Shown here piece after piece: positions 19,503 to 27,975 of a DNA stretch of 56,973 nt (position 1 is its first letter; the number at the start of each line of letters is the position of its first letter). Where the stretch lies: positions 1-56,973 of the forward strand of contig NZ_JAHFZG010000020.1 of NCBI RefSeq assembly GCF_018619475.1, written 5' to 3'. This DNA comes from Rhodomicrobium sp. Az07 (GTDB lineage: Bacteria; Pseudomonadota; Alphaproteobacteria; Rhizobiales; Rhodomicrobiaceae). A model generated the notes under the pieces. The model was not told where the DNA came from, made no database searches, and was given only the letters and a program-made list of their open reading frames with translations. Position numbers and translations under genes: made by a program.

Positions 19503-19691
19503 ATGAGCCTTATTGCGCATATCGACGAACTCAAAGAGAAGCATCAGACCATTCAGCGGCAGATCGAGCTTGAAATGGCTCGCCCTCTCGTCGATGGGTT
19601 GAAAGTTTCCGAACTAAAGCGCCGTAAGCTCCTTCTCAAGGAGAAGATCGAAAAGCTCAAATCCGGGCAGGACGTCGCCCTCCGGGCGTAG
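19503..19691 (+). CDS. DUF465 (YdcH-like) small coiled-coil protein
   Basis: 62 residues with a good ribosome site (GGAGG) before the ATG. The C-terminal half, SELKRRKLLLKEKIEKLKSG, matches the DUF465 pattern and aligns with the neighbour at 18982-19188. The 314-bp divergent region between the pair is unusually AT-rich and should hold both promoters. Function unknown. Confidence 0.85.
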   Translation: MSLIAHIDELKEKHQTIQRQIELEMARPLVDGLKVSELKRRKLLLKEKIEKLKSGQDVALRA

Positions 19692-19878
19692 CGCCTCCGA
19701 AACGGGCCAAGGCGGCAGGGCATGAACCTGCCGCTCAGGCCATAGCCTCATCCCTCCTTTCCAAGCCAATCTTTGTTGCTCCGCGCCCCATCCACCACGT
19801 CGTCTTTGGTCGCCGCGCGTCGCCTCAATCAGCACAAAAGTCTTGCGCTCGCTCGCGGTCGGCTTCATTCCTTTCCGC

Positions 19879-21453
19879 ATGAGCGACAAGAAGCCATCGA
19901 AATCCCAGGTCAAGGCGCGACTGCCGAAAGGCATGCGCGACGTCGAAGCGCAGGAACTGCGCGCGCTGAAGCACATGCTCGACACTATCAGCGAGGTGTA
20001 TGAGCGCTACGGCTTCGAGCCGCTCGACACGCCCGCGTTCGAATATACGGACGCGCTCGGCAAGTTCCTGCCCGACACCGACCGCCCGAACGAGGGCGTG
20101 TTCTCGTTCCAGGACGAGGACGAGCAATGGGTGTCGATGCGCTACGACCTCACCGCGCCGCTCGCGCGCTATGTCGCGCAGAATTTCGATGCCACGCCGA
20201 AGCCGTTCCGCCGCTACCAGACGGGCTATGTCTACCGCAACGAGAAGCCCGGACCGGGGCGCTTCCGGCAATTCATGCAATTCGACGCGGATACGGTCGG
20301 CACGGCCAACCCCGCCGCCGACGCCGAGATGTGCATGCTCGCGGCGGATACGCTGGAAGCGCTTCGCATTCCGCGCGGGTCTTACGTCATCAAGGTCTCG
20401 AGCCGCAAGATCCTCGACGGCGTGATGGAAGGGATTGGCCTCGGCGGGCCTCAGAACACGGCGCGCCGTCTCGCTGTGCTGCGTACAATAGATAAGGCGG
20501 ATAAGTTTCCGTTGTCTGAAATCAAAAAATTACTCGGTACTGGCCGGATAGATGAAAGTGGAGACTTCACGAAGGGTGCTGGCCTTGACGAAACGCAAAT
20601 AAAAATACTATGCGACTTTCTGTTTGCTGCTGAAATTAAGTTTTATGATTTAAATGATGCACATCCGTATATTGTATCCGGTGACGAATATATTAATGAT
20701 TGTGGTTGGACTTACTCAAATATTGCTACATTAGCTAGCCTTTCCCCCTTCTTGCAATCATCTAAGGTCGGTGAGGCGGCTGTCTATGAACTCGAAAAGA
20801 TTTTCCAACTTTCAGCCATCAGCGGCTACGGATCAAAGCGCATCCGTTTCGACCCAACCGTGGTGCGCGGCCTCGAATATTACACCGGCCCCGTCTTCGA
20901 GGCGGAGCTGACCTTCCCCGCGACCGACGAGAGCGGCCAGACCGTGCGCTTCGGCTCGGTCGGCGGCGGCGGACGCTATGACGGCCTCGTGTCGCGCTTC
21001 CGCTCGCAGCCCGTACCCGCCACCGGCTTTTCCATCGGCGTGTCGCGGCTTTATGCGGCGCTGTCGCATCTCGGCAAGATCGGCGCTGCGAAGGCGGCCG
21101 GACCTGTCGTCGTGCTCGTCATGGACAAGGCGCGCGTCGGCGACTACCAGCGCATGGCGAAACAGCTCCGCGACGCTGGCATCCGCGCGGAGATGTATGT
21201 CGGCGATGCGGGCATGAAGGCGCAGATGAAATACGCCGACAAGCGCGGCAGCCCCTGCGTCATCATTCTGGGGGAGGACGAGCGCGCCAAAGGCGAGGTC
21301 ACGATCAAGGATCTGCTCGAAGGCGCGCGGCTTTCCGGCGAAATCTCCGATCATTCCGAATGGAAAGAAGCGCGCCCGGCGCAATTTTCCGTGAGCGAGG
21401 GCGATCTCGTCGCCGCCGTGCAGAAACTTCTCGAACAGCAGGCCAAGGCGTGA
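19879..21453 (+). CDS. hisS: Histidyl-tRNA synthetase
   Basis: 524 residues from the ATG at 19879. Class II synthetase motifs are present: [13 protein letters not shown] at the N-terminus, motif 2 around [20 protein letters not shown], the histidine motif [14 protein letters not shown] (about 329) and motif 3 GGGGRYDGL (about 362). An anticodon-binding domain forms the C-terminus. It charges tRNA-His with histidine. Bases about 20480-20810 (residues about 200-310, the insertion region between motifs 2 and 3) are strikingly AT-rich with codons unlike the GC-rich flanks, yet the frame is intact. The stop overlaps the hisZ start by four bases. Confidence 0.95.
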   Translation: MSDKKPSKSQVKARLPKGMRDVEAQELRALKHMLDTISEVYERYGFEPLDTPAFEYTDALGKFLPDTDRPNEGVFSFQDEDEQWVSMRYDLTAPLARYVAQNFDATPKPFRRYQTGYVYRNEKPGPGRFRQFMQFDADTVGTANPAADAEMCMLAADTLEALRIPRGSYVIKVSSRKILDGVMEGIGLGGPQNTARRLAVLRTIDKADKFPLSEIKKLLGTGRIDESGDFTKGAGLDETQIKILCDFLFAAEIKFYDLNDAHPYIVSGDEYINDCGWTYSNIATLASLSPFLQSSKVGEAAVYELEKIFQLSAISGYGSKRIRFDPTVVRGLEYYTGPVFEAELTFPATDESGQTVRFGSVGGGGRYDGLVSRFRSQPVPATGFSIGVSRLYAALSHLGKIGAAKAAGPVVVLVMDKARVGDYQRMAKQLRDAGIRAEMYVGDAGMKAQMKYADKRGSPCVIILGEDERAKGEVTIKDLLEGARLSGEISDHSEWKEARPAQFSVSEGDLVAAVQKLLEQQAKA

Positions 21454-22574
21454 CGGCGGAAGGCGCAAGGGAATTCGAGGCGCTCGAAGCGCAGGCTGCG
21501 TCCATCATGACGCTGTTCGCGGCGAAGGGGTACGAGCGCGTGGCCCCGGCCTTCATCCAGCCCGCGAGCCTGTTTCTGGACCGCATCGGCGAGCGGCTGC
21601 GCGCGCGCACCTACATCTTCAGCGATCCGAGCGGCGTCGAGCTTTGCCTTCGCCCCGACCTCACGCTCCCCGTGGCGCGCGTGTTCCTTGAGCGCGGCGG
21701 CGCCGATGGCATTTCGAAGTTCTGCTACAACGGCCCCGCCTTCCGCATTCAGGCGAAGCCCGAGCGGCTGCGCACGCGCGAATTTCGCCAAGCCGGCATC
21801 GAATATTACGGCGCGCGCGGCATCGACGCCGACCTCGAAGTGATGGCGCTGACGCTCGATGTCGTGCGATCCTGCGGCGTTCTCGATTTCACCATCCGCG
21901 TCGGGCATATCGGCCTCGTCCGCGCGCTGCTCAACGCGCTCGACATGCCGCAGCGCTGGCGCGACCGCCTCGCCCGCGCCTTCCGGCGGCAAGCCTTCGC
22001 GGAGGAACTCGACATCCTCTCGCGCTCGCAGGCGGACCGCGCTCCCGCGCTGCCGGAAACGGCGCTCGACGAAGACGGCTTGCTCGCCCATCTCGACGCG
22101 CAAGGTGTGCCGTTCATCGGTCTTCGTCGCCCGTCGGAAATCGTGAGGCGGCTGCAAGATCGCGCCGCGGACGTACAGGAAGCGCCGCTTTCCGCCGAAA
22201 CCGTGCGGCTCACGCGCGACTATCTCGACACGCGCGGCGACGTGGATACGGCGCTCGACCGCATCGCCTCCCTCGCCGCCGACGCCTCGCTCGACCTCGG
22301 CCCGGTGATGGACGATGCGCGCGCGCTGCTCGACGGCATCAAGAAACTCGCGGGCTGTGCCCCGGTGATCTTCGAGGCAGATTTCGGGCGGCATTTCGAA
22401 TATTACACCGGCATGGTGTTCCGCATCGACGCGGCGGGCGTGGACCGGCAAATCGCGGGCGGCGGGCGTTACGACGGCCTCATCGCTGCGCTCTCGGGCG
22501 GCGCGCGCGACCTGCCCGCCGTGGGCGCGGCCATCCACACCGAGCGGCTGCTCGTCGCGGCGTCGGGGAGATAG
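21450..22574 (+). CDS. hisZ: ATP phosphoribosyltransferase regulatory subunit HisZ
   Basis: 374 residues from a GTG at 21450 that overlaps the hisS stop (GTGA). It is a paralogue of the HisS catalytic core with EYYTGMVF and GGGRYDGL-like motifs, but it lacks the C-terminal anticodon-binding domain. HisZ activates the short form of HisG in the first step of histidine biosynthesis. The hisG gene starts three bases after the stop and encodes the short form, which needs HisZ. Confidence 0.95.
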   Translation: MTAEGAREFEALEAQAASIMTLFAAKGYERVAPAFIQPASLFLDRIGERLRARTYIFSDPSGVELCLRPDLTLPVARVFLERGGADGISKFCYNGPAFRIQAKPERLRTREFRQAGIEYYGARGIDADLEVMALTLDVVRSCGVLDFTIRVGHIGLVRALLNALDMPQRWRDRLARAFRRQAFAEELDILSRSQADRAPALPETALDEDGLLAHLDAQGVPFIGLRRPSEIVRRLQDRAADVQEAPLSAETVRLTRDYLDTRGDVDTALDRIASLAADASLDLGPVMDDARALLDGIKKLAGCAPVIFEADFGRHFEYYTGMVFRIDAAGVDRQIAGGGRYDGLIAALSGGARDLPAVGAAIHTERLLVAASGR

Positions 22575-22577
22575 CGC

Positions 22578-23285
22578 ATGGACAAGCTCATCGTCGGCGT
22601 GCCGTCCAAGGGGCGGCTGATGGAAGACACGCTCGACCTGTTTCGCGCGGGCGGCATCGCCATCGAGAAGACGGGCGACGCGCGAGGCTACAAAGGCGCG
22701 ATGGCGGGCGTGCCGGATGTCGCGGTGGAATTTCTTTCGGCGGGCGAGATCGCGCGGCACCTGCAAAGCGGGCGCGTGCATCTCGGCGTCACGGGCGAAG
22801 ACCTCGTGCGCGAGCAGATCCCCGATGCCGACGAGCGCGTGGACCTGCTGGTGAAATTCGGCTTCGGCCATGCCGATGTCGTCGTTGCGGTGCCGGATTG
22901 CTGGCTCGACGTGGAGACCATGGCCGACCTCGAAGAGGCGGGCGCGCTGTTCACGGCCGAGCACGGCAGGCGGCTTCGCATCGCCACGAAATATCCCATG
23001 CTGACGCGCCGCTTCTTCACCGACAAGGGCGTCGTTCACTATCGCACGGTGGAGAGCCTCGGCGCGACCGAGGGGGCGCCCGCCGCCGGCATGGCGGAAG
23101 GCATCGTCGACATCACGAGCACGGGCGCGACGCTCCGCGCGAACGGGCTGCGCATCCTGAGCGACGGGCTGATCCTTCGGTCCGAGGCCAACCTCGTGGC
23201 CGCGCGTGCGGCGCTCGCGGAGCCCCGGCTCGCCGCGCTCTGCACCGACATCGCGGAGCGGCTCCGCGCCGCGCGTGGGAGTTGA
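22578..23285 (+). CDS. hisG: ATP phosphoribosyltransferase catalytic subunit HisG, short form
   Basis: 235 residues, the length of the short HisG class. It joins ATP and PRPP to start histidine synthesis. The PRPP-binding loop [14 protein letters not shown] is at about residues 178-191 and the N-terminus is [12 protein letters not shown]. It is the last gene of the hisS-hisZ-hisG operon; a palindromic structure follows at 23327. Confidence 0.96.
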   Translation: MDKLIVGVPSKGRLMEDTLDLFRAGGIAIEKTGDARGYKGAMAGVPDVAVEFLSAGEIARHLQSGRVHLGVTGEDLVREQIPDADERVDLLVKFGFGHADVVVAVPDCWLDVETMADLEEAGALFTAEHGRRLRIATKYPMLTRRFFTDKGVVHYRTVESLGATEGAPAAGMAEGIVDITSTGATLRANGLRILSDGLILRSEANLVAARAALAEPRLAALCTDIAERLRAARGS

Positions 23286-23326
23286 CACGCTTTTAGTTCA
23301 AGCACCCATTCTGCGCTGTCGTAGCG

Positions 23327-23382
23327 GCCTTCTGACTGACAAAGCTGTCGCCTTGGCGGGAGCTTTGTCAGCAGTCAGAGGC
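23327..23382. repeat. Palindromic repeat unit downstream of hisG (copy 1)
   Basis: Inverted repeat with arms GACAAAGCT and AGCTTTGTC around a GC-rich centre, extended outward by CTGACT/AGTCAG. The centre (CGCCTTGGCGGGAGCTTT) recurs at 26371-26398, so this is a repeated element rather than a one-off terminator. A second perfect 9-bp hairpin (GTCGTGTCG/CGACACGAC) follows at 23383-23405. Confidence 0.7.
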
Positions 23383-23429
23383 GTCGTGTCGTAAATCGAC
23401 ACGACCCTCTGCGTGACGAGGAGTGATTC

Positions 23430-23606
23430 TTATGTACGGATGCCCAGCAGACGATAAGCGGGGCAGAAGCCGATAAGTGCGGAAGCGAGCGGAATGACGC
23501 CGAGCCAGCCCCACGGTGTCTGCGGTCCGACGAAGACCAACGCGATGAGACCCAGGCCCACGACGATCCGCAGGATACGGTCGAGTCCGCCGACATTGCT
23601 TGTCAT
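23430..23606 (-). CDS. DUF2892 family inner-membrane protein
   Basis: 58 residues from the ATG at 23606, with GGAGG five bases upstream. It begins with the family pattern NVGGLDRILRIVVGLGLIAL and has two membrane helices; the end includes GFCPAYRLLGI. Related domains occur attached to or next to rhodanese proteins such as YgaP. A palindrome TGTGAC-TTA-GTCACT lies 68-82 bp upstream, matching the site before the Rieske gene, so both are probably controlled by the nearby Crp/Fnr-type protein. Confidence 0.85.
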   Translation of the reverse strand: MTSNVGGLDRILRIVVGLGLIALVFVGPQTPWGWLGVIPLASALIGFCPAYRLLGIRT

Positions 23607-23673
23607 GTAATCCTCCACATTTCCTAGATGTTATCTGATGAACGGCAGGCTATGCGTTCCCTGTCGGCGGGTC

Positions 23674-23688
23674 TGTGACTTAGTCACT
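23674..23688. promoter_or_regulatory. Crp/Fnr-type operator upstream of DUF2892 gene
   Basis: TGTGACTTAGTCACT is a near-perfect palindrome centred about 75 bp before the DUF2892 start. It differs by two bases from the site at 24401-24415. Confidence 0.7.
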
Positions 23689-23750
23689 TGAGCGGAACTT
23701 TTCGTCATTCTTATCGAATGCGTCATTTCACTTCGCCCGAACACTCTGCA

Positions 23751-24335
23751 TCACCCGAGTTTGATCTTGGTCTCGCCGATAAACTCGTAGGGCGGAATGT
23801 CGAGGTTGCGCGGCGCGGGACCGCTTCTGACGCGGCCGAGCGTATCGTAGACCGAGCCGTGGCAGACGCAGAAATAGCCGCCGAAGGGACCGCGCGGGTC
23901 GCCGGGGTTCTGGCCCTTCGGCACGCAGCCGAGATGGGTACAGATGCCGACCGCGACGAGCCAGTTGTCCTTCCCGGCCTTGGTGATGTTTGCTGCCGTC
24001 GCAGGAAGCTCGGCCGTCGAACCCAGAAGCCGCGCGACGGGGTCCTTCAGGTCGGAGACATCGGCAGCCTTGCCCTTTTCGACTTCCTCGGCGGTGAGAT
24101 TGCGGACGAAAATCGGCATGCCGCGCCAGAGAACGGTGACTGCCTGCCCCGTCTGCACGGGCGTGATATCGATCTCAATCGTCGCCAGAGACAGGGCGGA
24201 CGCATCGGGGTTCATCTGGTCGACCAGCGGCCAAAGCGCCCCGGCTGCCCCGATCGCTGCAAATGCGCCGGTGGCGAGATAGAGAAAATCGCGGCGCGAT
24301 ACGTCGCCTCCGATGTCTTCAACAGTCGCGTTCAT
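23751..24335 (-). CDS. Rieske iron-sulfur protein (ubiquinol-cytochrome c reductase type)
   Basis: 194 residues from the ATG at 24335 with AAGGAGGG upstream. The N-terminal anchor carries a Tat-type motif (SRRDFLYLATGAFA). The 2Fe-2S domain has both ligand boxes, CTHLGC and CVCHGS. It therefore has the form of PetA of the bc1 complex. No cytochrome b or c1 gene follows, which is unusual because petABC normally form an operon, so this may be an extra or regulated Rieske copy. A symmetric Crp/Fnr-type site lies 66-80 bp upstream. Confidence 0.9.
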   Translation of the reverse strand: MNATVEDIGGDVSRRDFLYLATGAFAAIGAAGALWPLVDQMNPDASALSLATIEIDITPVQTGQAVTVLWRGMPIFVRNLTAEEVEKGKAADVSDLKDPVARLLGSTAELPATAANITKAGKDNWLVAVGICTHLGCVPKGQNPGDPRGPFGGYFCVCHGSVYDTLGRVRSGPAPRNLDIPPYEFIGETKIKLG

Positions 24336-24400
24336 CAAGCGACCCTCCTTCTCGAATGGAACCGATTAAAGAGAAGGTGGGCGCCGAATAGCCCGCTGTC

Positions 24401-24415
24401 TGTGACTAAGTCACA
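24401..24415. promoter_or_regulatory. Crp/Fnr-type operator upstream of Rieske gene
   Basis: TGTGACTAAGTCACA is a palindrome, symmetric except for the centre base, centred about 73 bp upstream of the Rieske start. It overlaps the last codons of the regulator gene, close to a likely activator position. Confidence 0.75.
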
Positions 24416-25083
24416 GAACTGTGATCGTTCGAGCGGGCGAAATCGAAGAGCGCGCTGTCGGCCGGGACGGAAACCAGACCGCGCCCGATCTTCACCCAGC
24501 CTCGCCGCTGGAATTCCTGCAATTGCCTGCTCACGACCTCGCGCGCCGTGCCGAGTTCGGTCGCGAGTTGGTGATGCGTCGCCTCGACATCGCCATTTGC
24601 ATTCCGAAGCTGCGCGAGCTTCTGCGCGAGCCTGATATCCACGCGCGAAAAGGCGATTTCGTCGATGATGCGAAACAGGTCGGTAATGCGGTCGCTGAAG
24701 GTCTTGAACACAAACCGCCGGAATGGAGGCGACTGGGCGATGAGATCCTCGAACGTCGCGCGCGGCGTGGCAACGGCTTCGACCGCCGTCTCGGCGATGG
24801 CCTCCGCGCGGTAATCCTCGTAGCCGAGAATGCAGGCCGTCGTAAGCGCGCAGCTTTCGCCCGCCGCAATGCGGTAGAGCACGATTTCGCGCCCGTTTTC
24901 CGAAACCTGCTGAACGCGGACGCTGCCGCTCAACAGAATGAGGAAGTTGGATGGCGCCTGGCCGGGTCCGAAAATGCGTGTGCCCTCGGGCAGCGCCGCG
25001 AGCCGACTTTCGTTCACAAGCCGCGCGCGCAGGGTTGGCGGAAGGTCATCGAGGGCGGGAAATCGGCCGATCCAGTCGGTCAT
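24406..25083 (-). CDS. Crp/Fnr-family transcription regulator
   Basis: 225 residues from the ATG at 25083. A cyclic-nucleotide-binding-like beta-roll (about 15-125) is followed by a dimer helix and a winged helix-turn-helix with ATHHQLATELGTAREVVSRQ, the Crp/Fnr recognition-helix pattern. There is no N-terminal Fnr-type cysteine cluster; a lone Cys lies in SCALTTACILGYED, a pattern also seen in redox- or sulfur-responsive members. The Rieske and DUF2892 genes next to it carry matching palindromes and are the obvious targets. The signal sensed is unknown. Confidence 0.88.
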   Translation of the reverse strand: MTDWIGRFPALDDLPPTLRARLVNESRLAALPEGTRIFGPGQAPSNFLILLSGSVRVQQVSENGREIVLYRIAAGESCALTTACILGYEDYRAEAIAETAVEAVATPRATFEDLIAQSPPFRRFVFKTFSDRITDLFRIIDEIAFSRVDIRLAQKLAQLRNANGDVEATHHQLATELGTAREVVSRQLQEFQRRGWVKIGRGLVSVPADSALFDFARSNDHSSVT

Positions 25084-25103
25084 CGGTGTCCATCTTTCTC
25101 TAC

Positions 25104-25148
25104 AGCCCGTTCCGATCTGATTGAATCGCAATCAGATCGGAACGGGCT
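25104..25148. repeat. 20-bp perfect inverted repeat upstream of the regulator gene
   Basis: Arms AGCCCGTTCCGATCTGATTG and its exact complement are separated by five bases. It sits 21-65 bp upstream of the Crp/Fnr-type gene start, so it may form a hairpin in that 5' leader. It resembles dispersed REP-like elements of this order. Confidence 0.8.
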
Positions 25149-25175
25149 CTTCTTCGAAGTTTAGAGACGGATTCA

Positions 25176-25202
25176 CCGATCAGGTTGCGTCAACCTGATC
25201 GG
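25176..25202. repeat. 12-bp perfect inverted repeat
   Basis: CCGATCAGGTTG, three bases, then the exact complement. The arm is close to the CCGATCTGATTG core of the palindrome at 25104-25148, suggesting a related repeat family. Confidence 0.75.
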
Positions 25203-25480
25203 ATCCGGCTCTAGCGATCATGCGGTGGCGCCTGCGAATGCGGATTAGATAGCCATTTTCGCAGCTTTGCCCCGATCTGAATCAAACTTCCATGCACATA
25301 ATTTAGGCACCCGCTCCGCGCAGCACCGGGTTATCTGGTGAAAACCGATGCATCGTCACACAAATGCAACTCTCGACAAGCTTCAGGCAAGGAATCAGCA
25401 TGCCGCCGTTGCGGCTGCTCCGTTGCCGCGCGATAGTTCACTTGGGTGCATATGGGCAATTCAAGACGGAGTATATACAA

Positions 25481-26308
25481 GTGGCACTTGGGGGTGTTTC
25501 GAAAATTGGGGCGGGCTTGCTGGCTGGCGCGGCGCTTGCTCTTTCTTCCACGACGGCGATGTCGGCCGACCTGTACAGCGGCGGCCTGAAGGATGGCCCG
25601 ATGGAGGTCAACCCGTTCACGTGGTCGGTCTGGGCCGGCGGCACGAGCGACTACATCTTCCGCGGCATCTCGCAGACCCGCCGCGACGGCACGCTTCAGG
25701 GCGGCGCTGACGCTTCCTACGGCATCTTCTATGTCGGCACGGCGCTGTCGGGCGTGAACTTCGACTCGCCTTCTTCTGCTCCGGCGAATCAGGTCGACAC
25801 GCATCTTGAAATCGACGTCTATGGCGGCATCAAGCCGGTGTGGAACGGTATCACCTTCGACTTCGGCATCATTTCCTACAACTATCCGAACCAGGAGGCT
25901 GGCCCCGAACTCAACTTCGTGGAATTCAAGGCTGGTGCAAGCAAGACGCTGTTCAGCGACATCACCGGCGGCCTGACGTTCTTCTATTCGCCTGACTATA
26001 CGGGCGAACTCGGCGGCGCGCTCGCCATCGAAGGCACGCTGTCGAAGCCGATCTACACCTATTCCGACGTCGGCTTCACACTGAGCGGCACGCTCGGTCA
26101 TCAGATGTTCGAGGAGGACTATGCCACGCCGACTTCGAAGCTGAACGACTACACCTACGGCAATGTCGGCGTGACGGCGGCCTACAAGGCGTTCTCGCTC
26201 GACCTGCGTTACTGGAACACGACGCTCGAAGAAAACGAAGCTCCGGCAGGCGTAGACGTCTTCCAGGCGGGTTCAGCATTCGTCGCGACCGCGAAGGTCA
26301 CGTACTAG
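25481..26308 (+). CDS. TIGR02001-type outer-membrane beta-barrel protein
   Basis: 275 residues from a GTG at 25481, with an ACGGAG-like ribosome site; upstream codons in this frame lack protein-like composition. A signal peptide (about 1-34, ending TAMSA) precedes a barrel of alternating strands with the family opening TSDYIFRGISQTRRDGTLQGG. A C-terminal strand ends in AKVTY. Members are predicted outer-membrane proteins of unknown function. A hairpin follows at 26340. Confidence 0.85.
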   Translation: MALGGVSKIGAGLLAGAALALSSTTAMSADLYSGGLKDGPMEVNPFTWSVWAGGTSDYIFRGISQTRRDGTLQGGADASYGIFYVGTALSGVNFDSPSSAPANQVDTHLEIDVYGGIKPVWNGITFDFGIISYNYPNQEAGPELNFVEFKAGASKTLFSDITGGLTFFYSPDYTGELGGALAIEGTLSKPIYTYSDVGFTLSGTLGHQMFEEDYATPTSKLNDYTYGNVGVTAAYKAFSLDLRYWNTTLEENEAPAGVDVFQAGSAFVATAKVTY

Positions 26309-26339
26309 TCGCTTCTACGACCCCTTCCGAACATCTCTG

Positions 26340-26360
26340 AAGGCCGGGCAACCCGGCCTT
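26340..26360 (+). terminator. Hairpin after the outer-membrane protein gene
   Basis: Perfect stem AAGGCCGGG/CCCGGCCTT with a CAA loop, 32 bp after the stop. There is no T-run right behind it, but the second hairpin at 26371 ends in TTTTTG. Confidence 0.65.
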
Positions 26361-26366
26361 CAGACT

Positions 26367-26402
26367 GCTGACAAAGCTCTCGCCTTGGCGGGAGCTTTTT
26401 GA
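26367..26402 (+). repeat. Palindromic repeat unit (copy 2), also terminator-like
   Basis: Shares the core of the repeat at 23327-23382 (ACAAAGCT then CGCCTTGGCGGGAGCTTT) and ends in a T-run. It abuts the IS1182-type remnant, so it could be a repeat element, a terminator or an IS end. Confidence 0.6.
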
Positions 26403-26413
26403 TTCATTGGGTC

Positions 26414-26835
26414 ATGCTGAAGAAGCCGATTCCGCAACAGACCGCGCTTGAGATGGTGGGCATCAAAGGCCTCGCCCCGTAGGACCACCTCTGCGCAAGA
26501 TGGAAGCGGCGGTCGAGTTCTCCTTCATCCGCGACCGGGTTGCTGGCCTCTACTGCGCCGACAACGGACGCCCCGCGCTCGATCCCGTCGTGATGTTCAA
26601 GGCTATGTTCATCGGCTACTGTTCGCGGTCCGCTCGAAGCGCCAAATCGTGCGCGACATCGAGGTGAATGTCGCCTATCGCTGGTTTTGGGGCTGAAGCT
26701 CACCGATCCGCTGTTCGACGCCTCGACCCTGTCGCAAAACCGCCTCCTGCACATCGAGCGCAAACGCGACCCGCCTCGTCACCCGCCATGTCTGGGAAGG
26801 GGCGCGCGAGAAAGCCGACAGCCACCGACTCACAG
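26414..26835 (+). pseudogene. IS1182-type transposase remnant
   Basis: Starts as MLKKPIPQQTALEMVG, then meets a TAG stop. Matching fragments continue in shifted frames: EAAVEFSFIRDRVAGLYC, DPVVMFKAMFIGY, RQIVRDIEVNVAYRW, then KLTDPLFDASTLSQN, and finally VTRHVWEGAREKADSHRL from the far part of the protein. At least one stop, several frameshifts and a large internal deletion make it non-functional. Confidence 0.8.
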
Positions 26836-26839
26836 CCTG

Positions 26840-27010
26840 GGTTCCTTCCAGCGTGTTCACGTGAACGGAGCCGCGAACGTATTCGTTCTTGCCGTGCTCC
26901 ACCGTGAAGTGGTCACTCATGCCGATCTTGCAGTAAAGCGTGGCCTCGTCGGTCATCAGCATGCTTACCATAAGCCGGTTGACCAGTAGCGCTACATCGC
27001 GCATTTCCTG
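26840..27010 (-). pseudogene. ISXO2/IS1595-type transposase fragment
   Basis: On the minus strand the frame reads LMTDEATLYCKIG and then KNEYVRGSVHVNTLEG, the signature of the ISXO2-like DDE domain. Only this central block is left, abutting the IS1182-type remnant. Nested, decayed insertion sequences. Confidence 0.65.
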
Positions 27011-27297
27011 CTCTTGTGCGGCGGCCATACAACCTCCGGCACCAGCACATTCACACCTCAGCCGGCGCGGCGACGTTGGCCGCCGAGAGCCCGTTCTAAA
27101 CTAGCAACTTGCTTCAAATAACCTTGGCAACGCCGATAAGCCGGATATGCGCACCAAGGGCATCGCTCGCGTTTCCGAACGAACATATATGCGCACGCGG
27201 AATGAAGAATCGCGACAGCATGGATTGCGTCTCCCCGACTCCGATGATAGAAACGGCGAACTCGAAGGCTGGCGGTTCACCGTTCAGGATTCGACGT

Positions 27298-27389
27298 GGA
27301 GACGTGGCCGAGAGGCTGAAGGCACTCGTTTGCTAAATGAGCAGACCCCCAAAAGGGTCTCGAGGGTTCGAATCCCTCCGTCTCCGCCA
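27298..27389 (+). tRNA. tRNA-Ser (GCT)
   Basis: A 92-base class II tRNA with acceptor stem GGAGACG/CGTCTCC, anticodon loop TTGCTAA (anticodon GCT), a long variable arm, T-loop GGTTCGAATCC and encoded CCA. Its 3' end borders the accessory region, a classic integration site. No second copy of its 3' end was found in the window. Confidence 0.97.
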
Positions 27390-27415
27390 CTTGCCCTTGC
27401 GAAAGCGTTCTCCCG

Positions 27416-27436
27416 ATCCGGCTGCGGCCGGATTTT
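27416..27436 (+). terminator. Terminator after tRNA-Ser
   Basis: Stem ATCCGGC/GCCGGAT with a 4-base loop followed by TTTC, 26 bp after the tRNA. Confidence 0.75.
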
Positions 27437-27633
27437 CTCGTTGTTTTCGAGGGTTATGCGCGAGGGGCTGAGCACTGGCCCCGGTGCGCGATGGCCCGGA
27501 AGCGTTCTCTTAGGGCCGATATTCTCCGGACCTGATGACTGCGCGGATTTGGTGAACTTCTTGCAAGGCTCTGAAACTAAGTGGCTTTCGGCGCTGTAGG
27601 CTGAACACTTCGACGTCAGTGGCATCCGATGAA

Positions 27634-27900
27634 ATGGAACAGAAATCGAACATTTGCCAAAAGTGGGGCTGGAAGCGGCGGCTCGCCGCCCTCGCGATCG
27701 TAACGAGCTTGCTCAGCGGCTGCGCGACGGTTCGTTCTGAGAACGGGAAGCTGGCGACATGCCCGCCCGTGGTCGAGTATGGCAGGGAGTTCCAGGCGCG
27801 GGCGGCCGAGGAGCTGGCCCTGCTGCCACAGGGATCTGCGCTCGCCGAGATGTTGAGCGACTACGCTGTCATGCGCAACCAGGCGCGGGCCTGCGGATAG
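27634..27900 (+). CDS. Small lipoprotein, possibly a phage outer-spanin remnant
   Basis: 88 residues from the ATG at 27634 (GTG at 27619 also possible; neither has a strong ribosome site). It has a basic N-terminus, a hydrophobic stretch and lipobox SLLSGC, then a short helical domain with CPPVVEYGREFQARAAEELA and a C-terminal DYAVMRNQARAC. The layout is like the Rz1 outer spanins of phages and gene transfer agents, though no inner-spanin or endolysin gene is next to it. Its place after tRNA-Ser fits a prophage leftover. Confidence 0.55.
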   Translation: MEQKSNICQKWGWKRRLAALAIVTSLLSGCATVRSENGKLATCPPVVEYGREFQARAAEELALLPQGSALAEMLSDYAVMRNQARACG

Positions 27901-27975
27901 CGCAGCTCGGTCAGCAACGTCGCTCGATCACCAAGGTGCTGGTTTCATGGCGCGGAAGGAAAACGGACCTTCCGC

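Noticed and set aside
21351-23288. 645-codon frame antisense to hisZ and hisG
   Set aside because: Same GC-driven artefact; Arg-rich and without motifs.
27284-27625. Minus-strand frame of 113 codons across tRNA-Ser
   Set aside because: Its GGDGGIRTLETLLGVC text is the usual artefact of translating a tRNA-Ser gene; the tRNA explains it.
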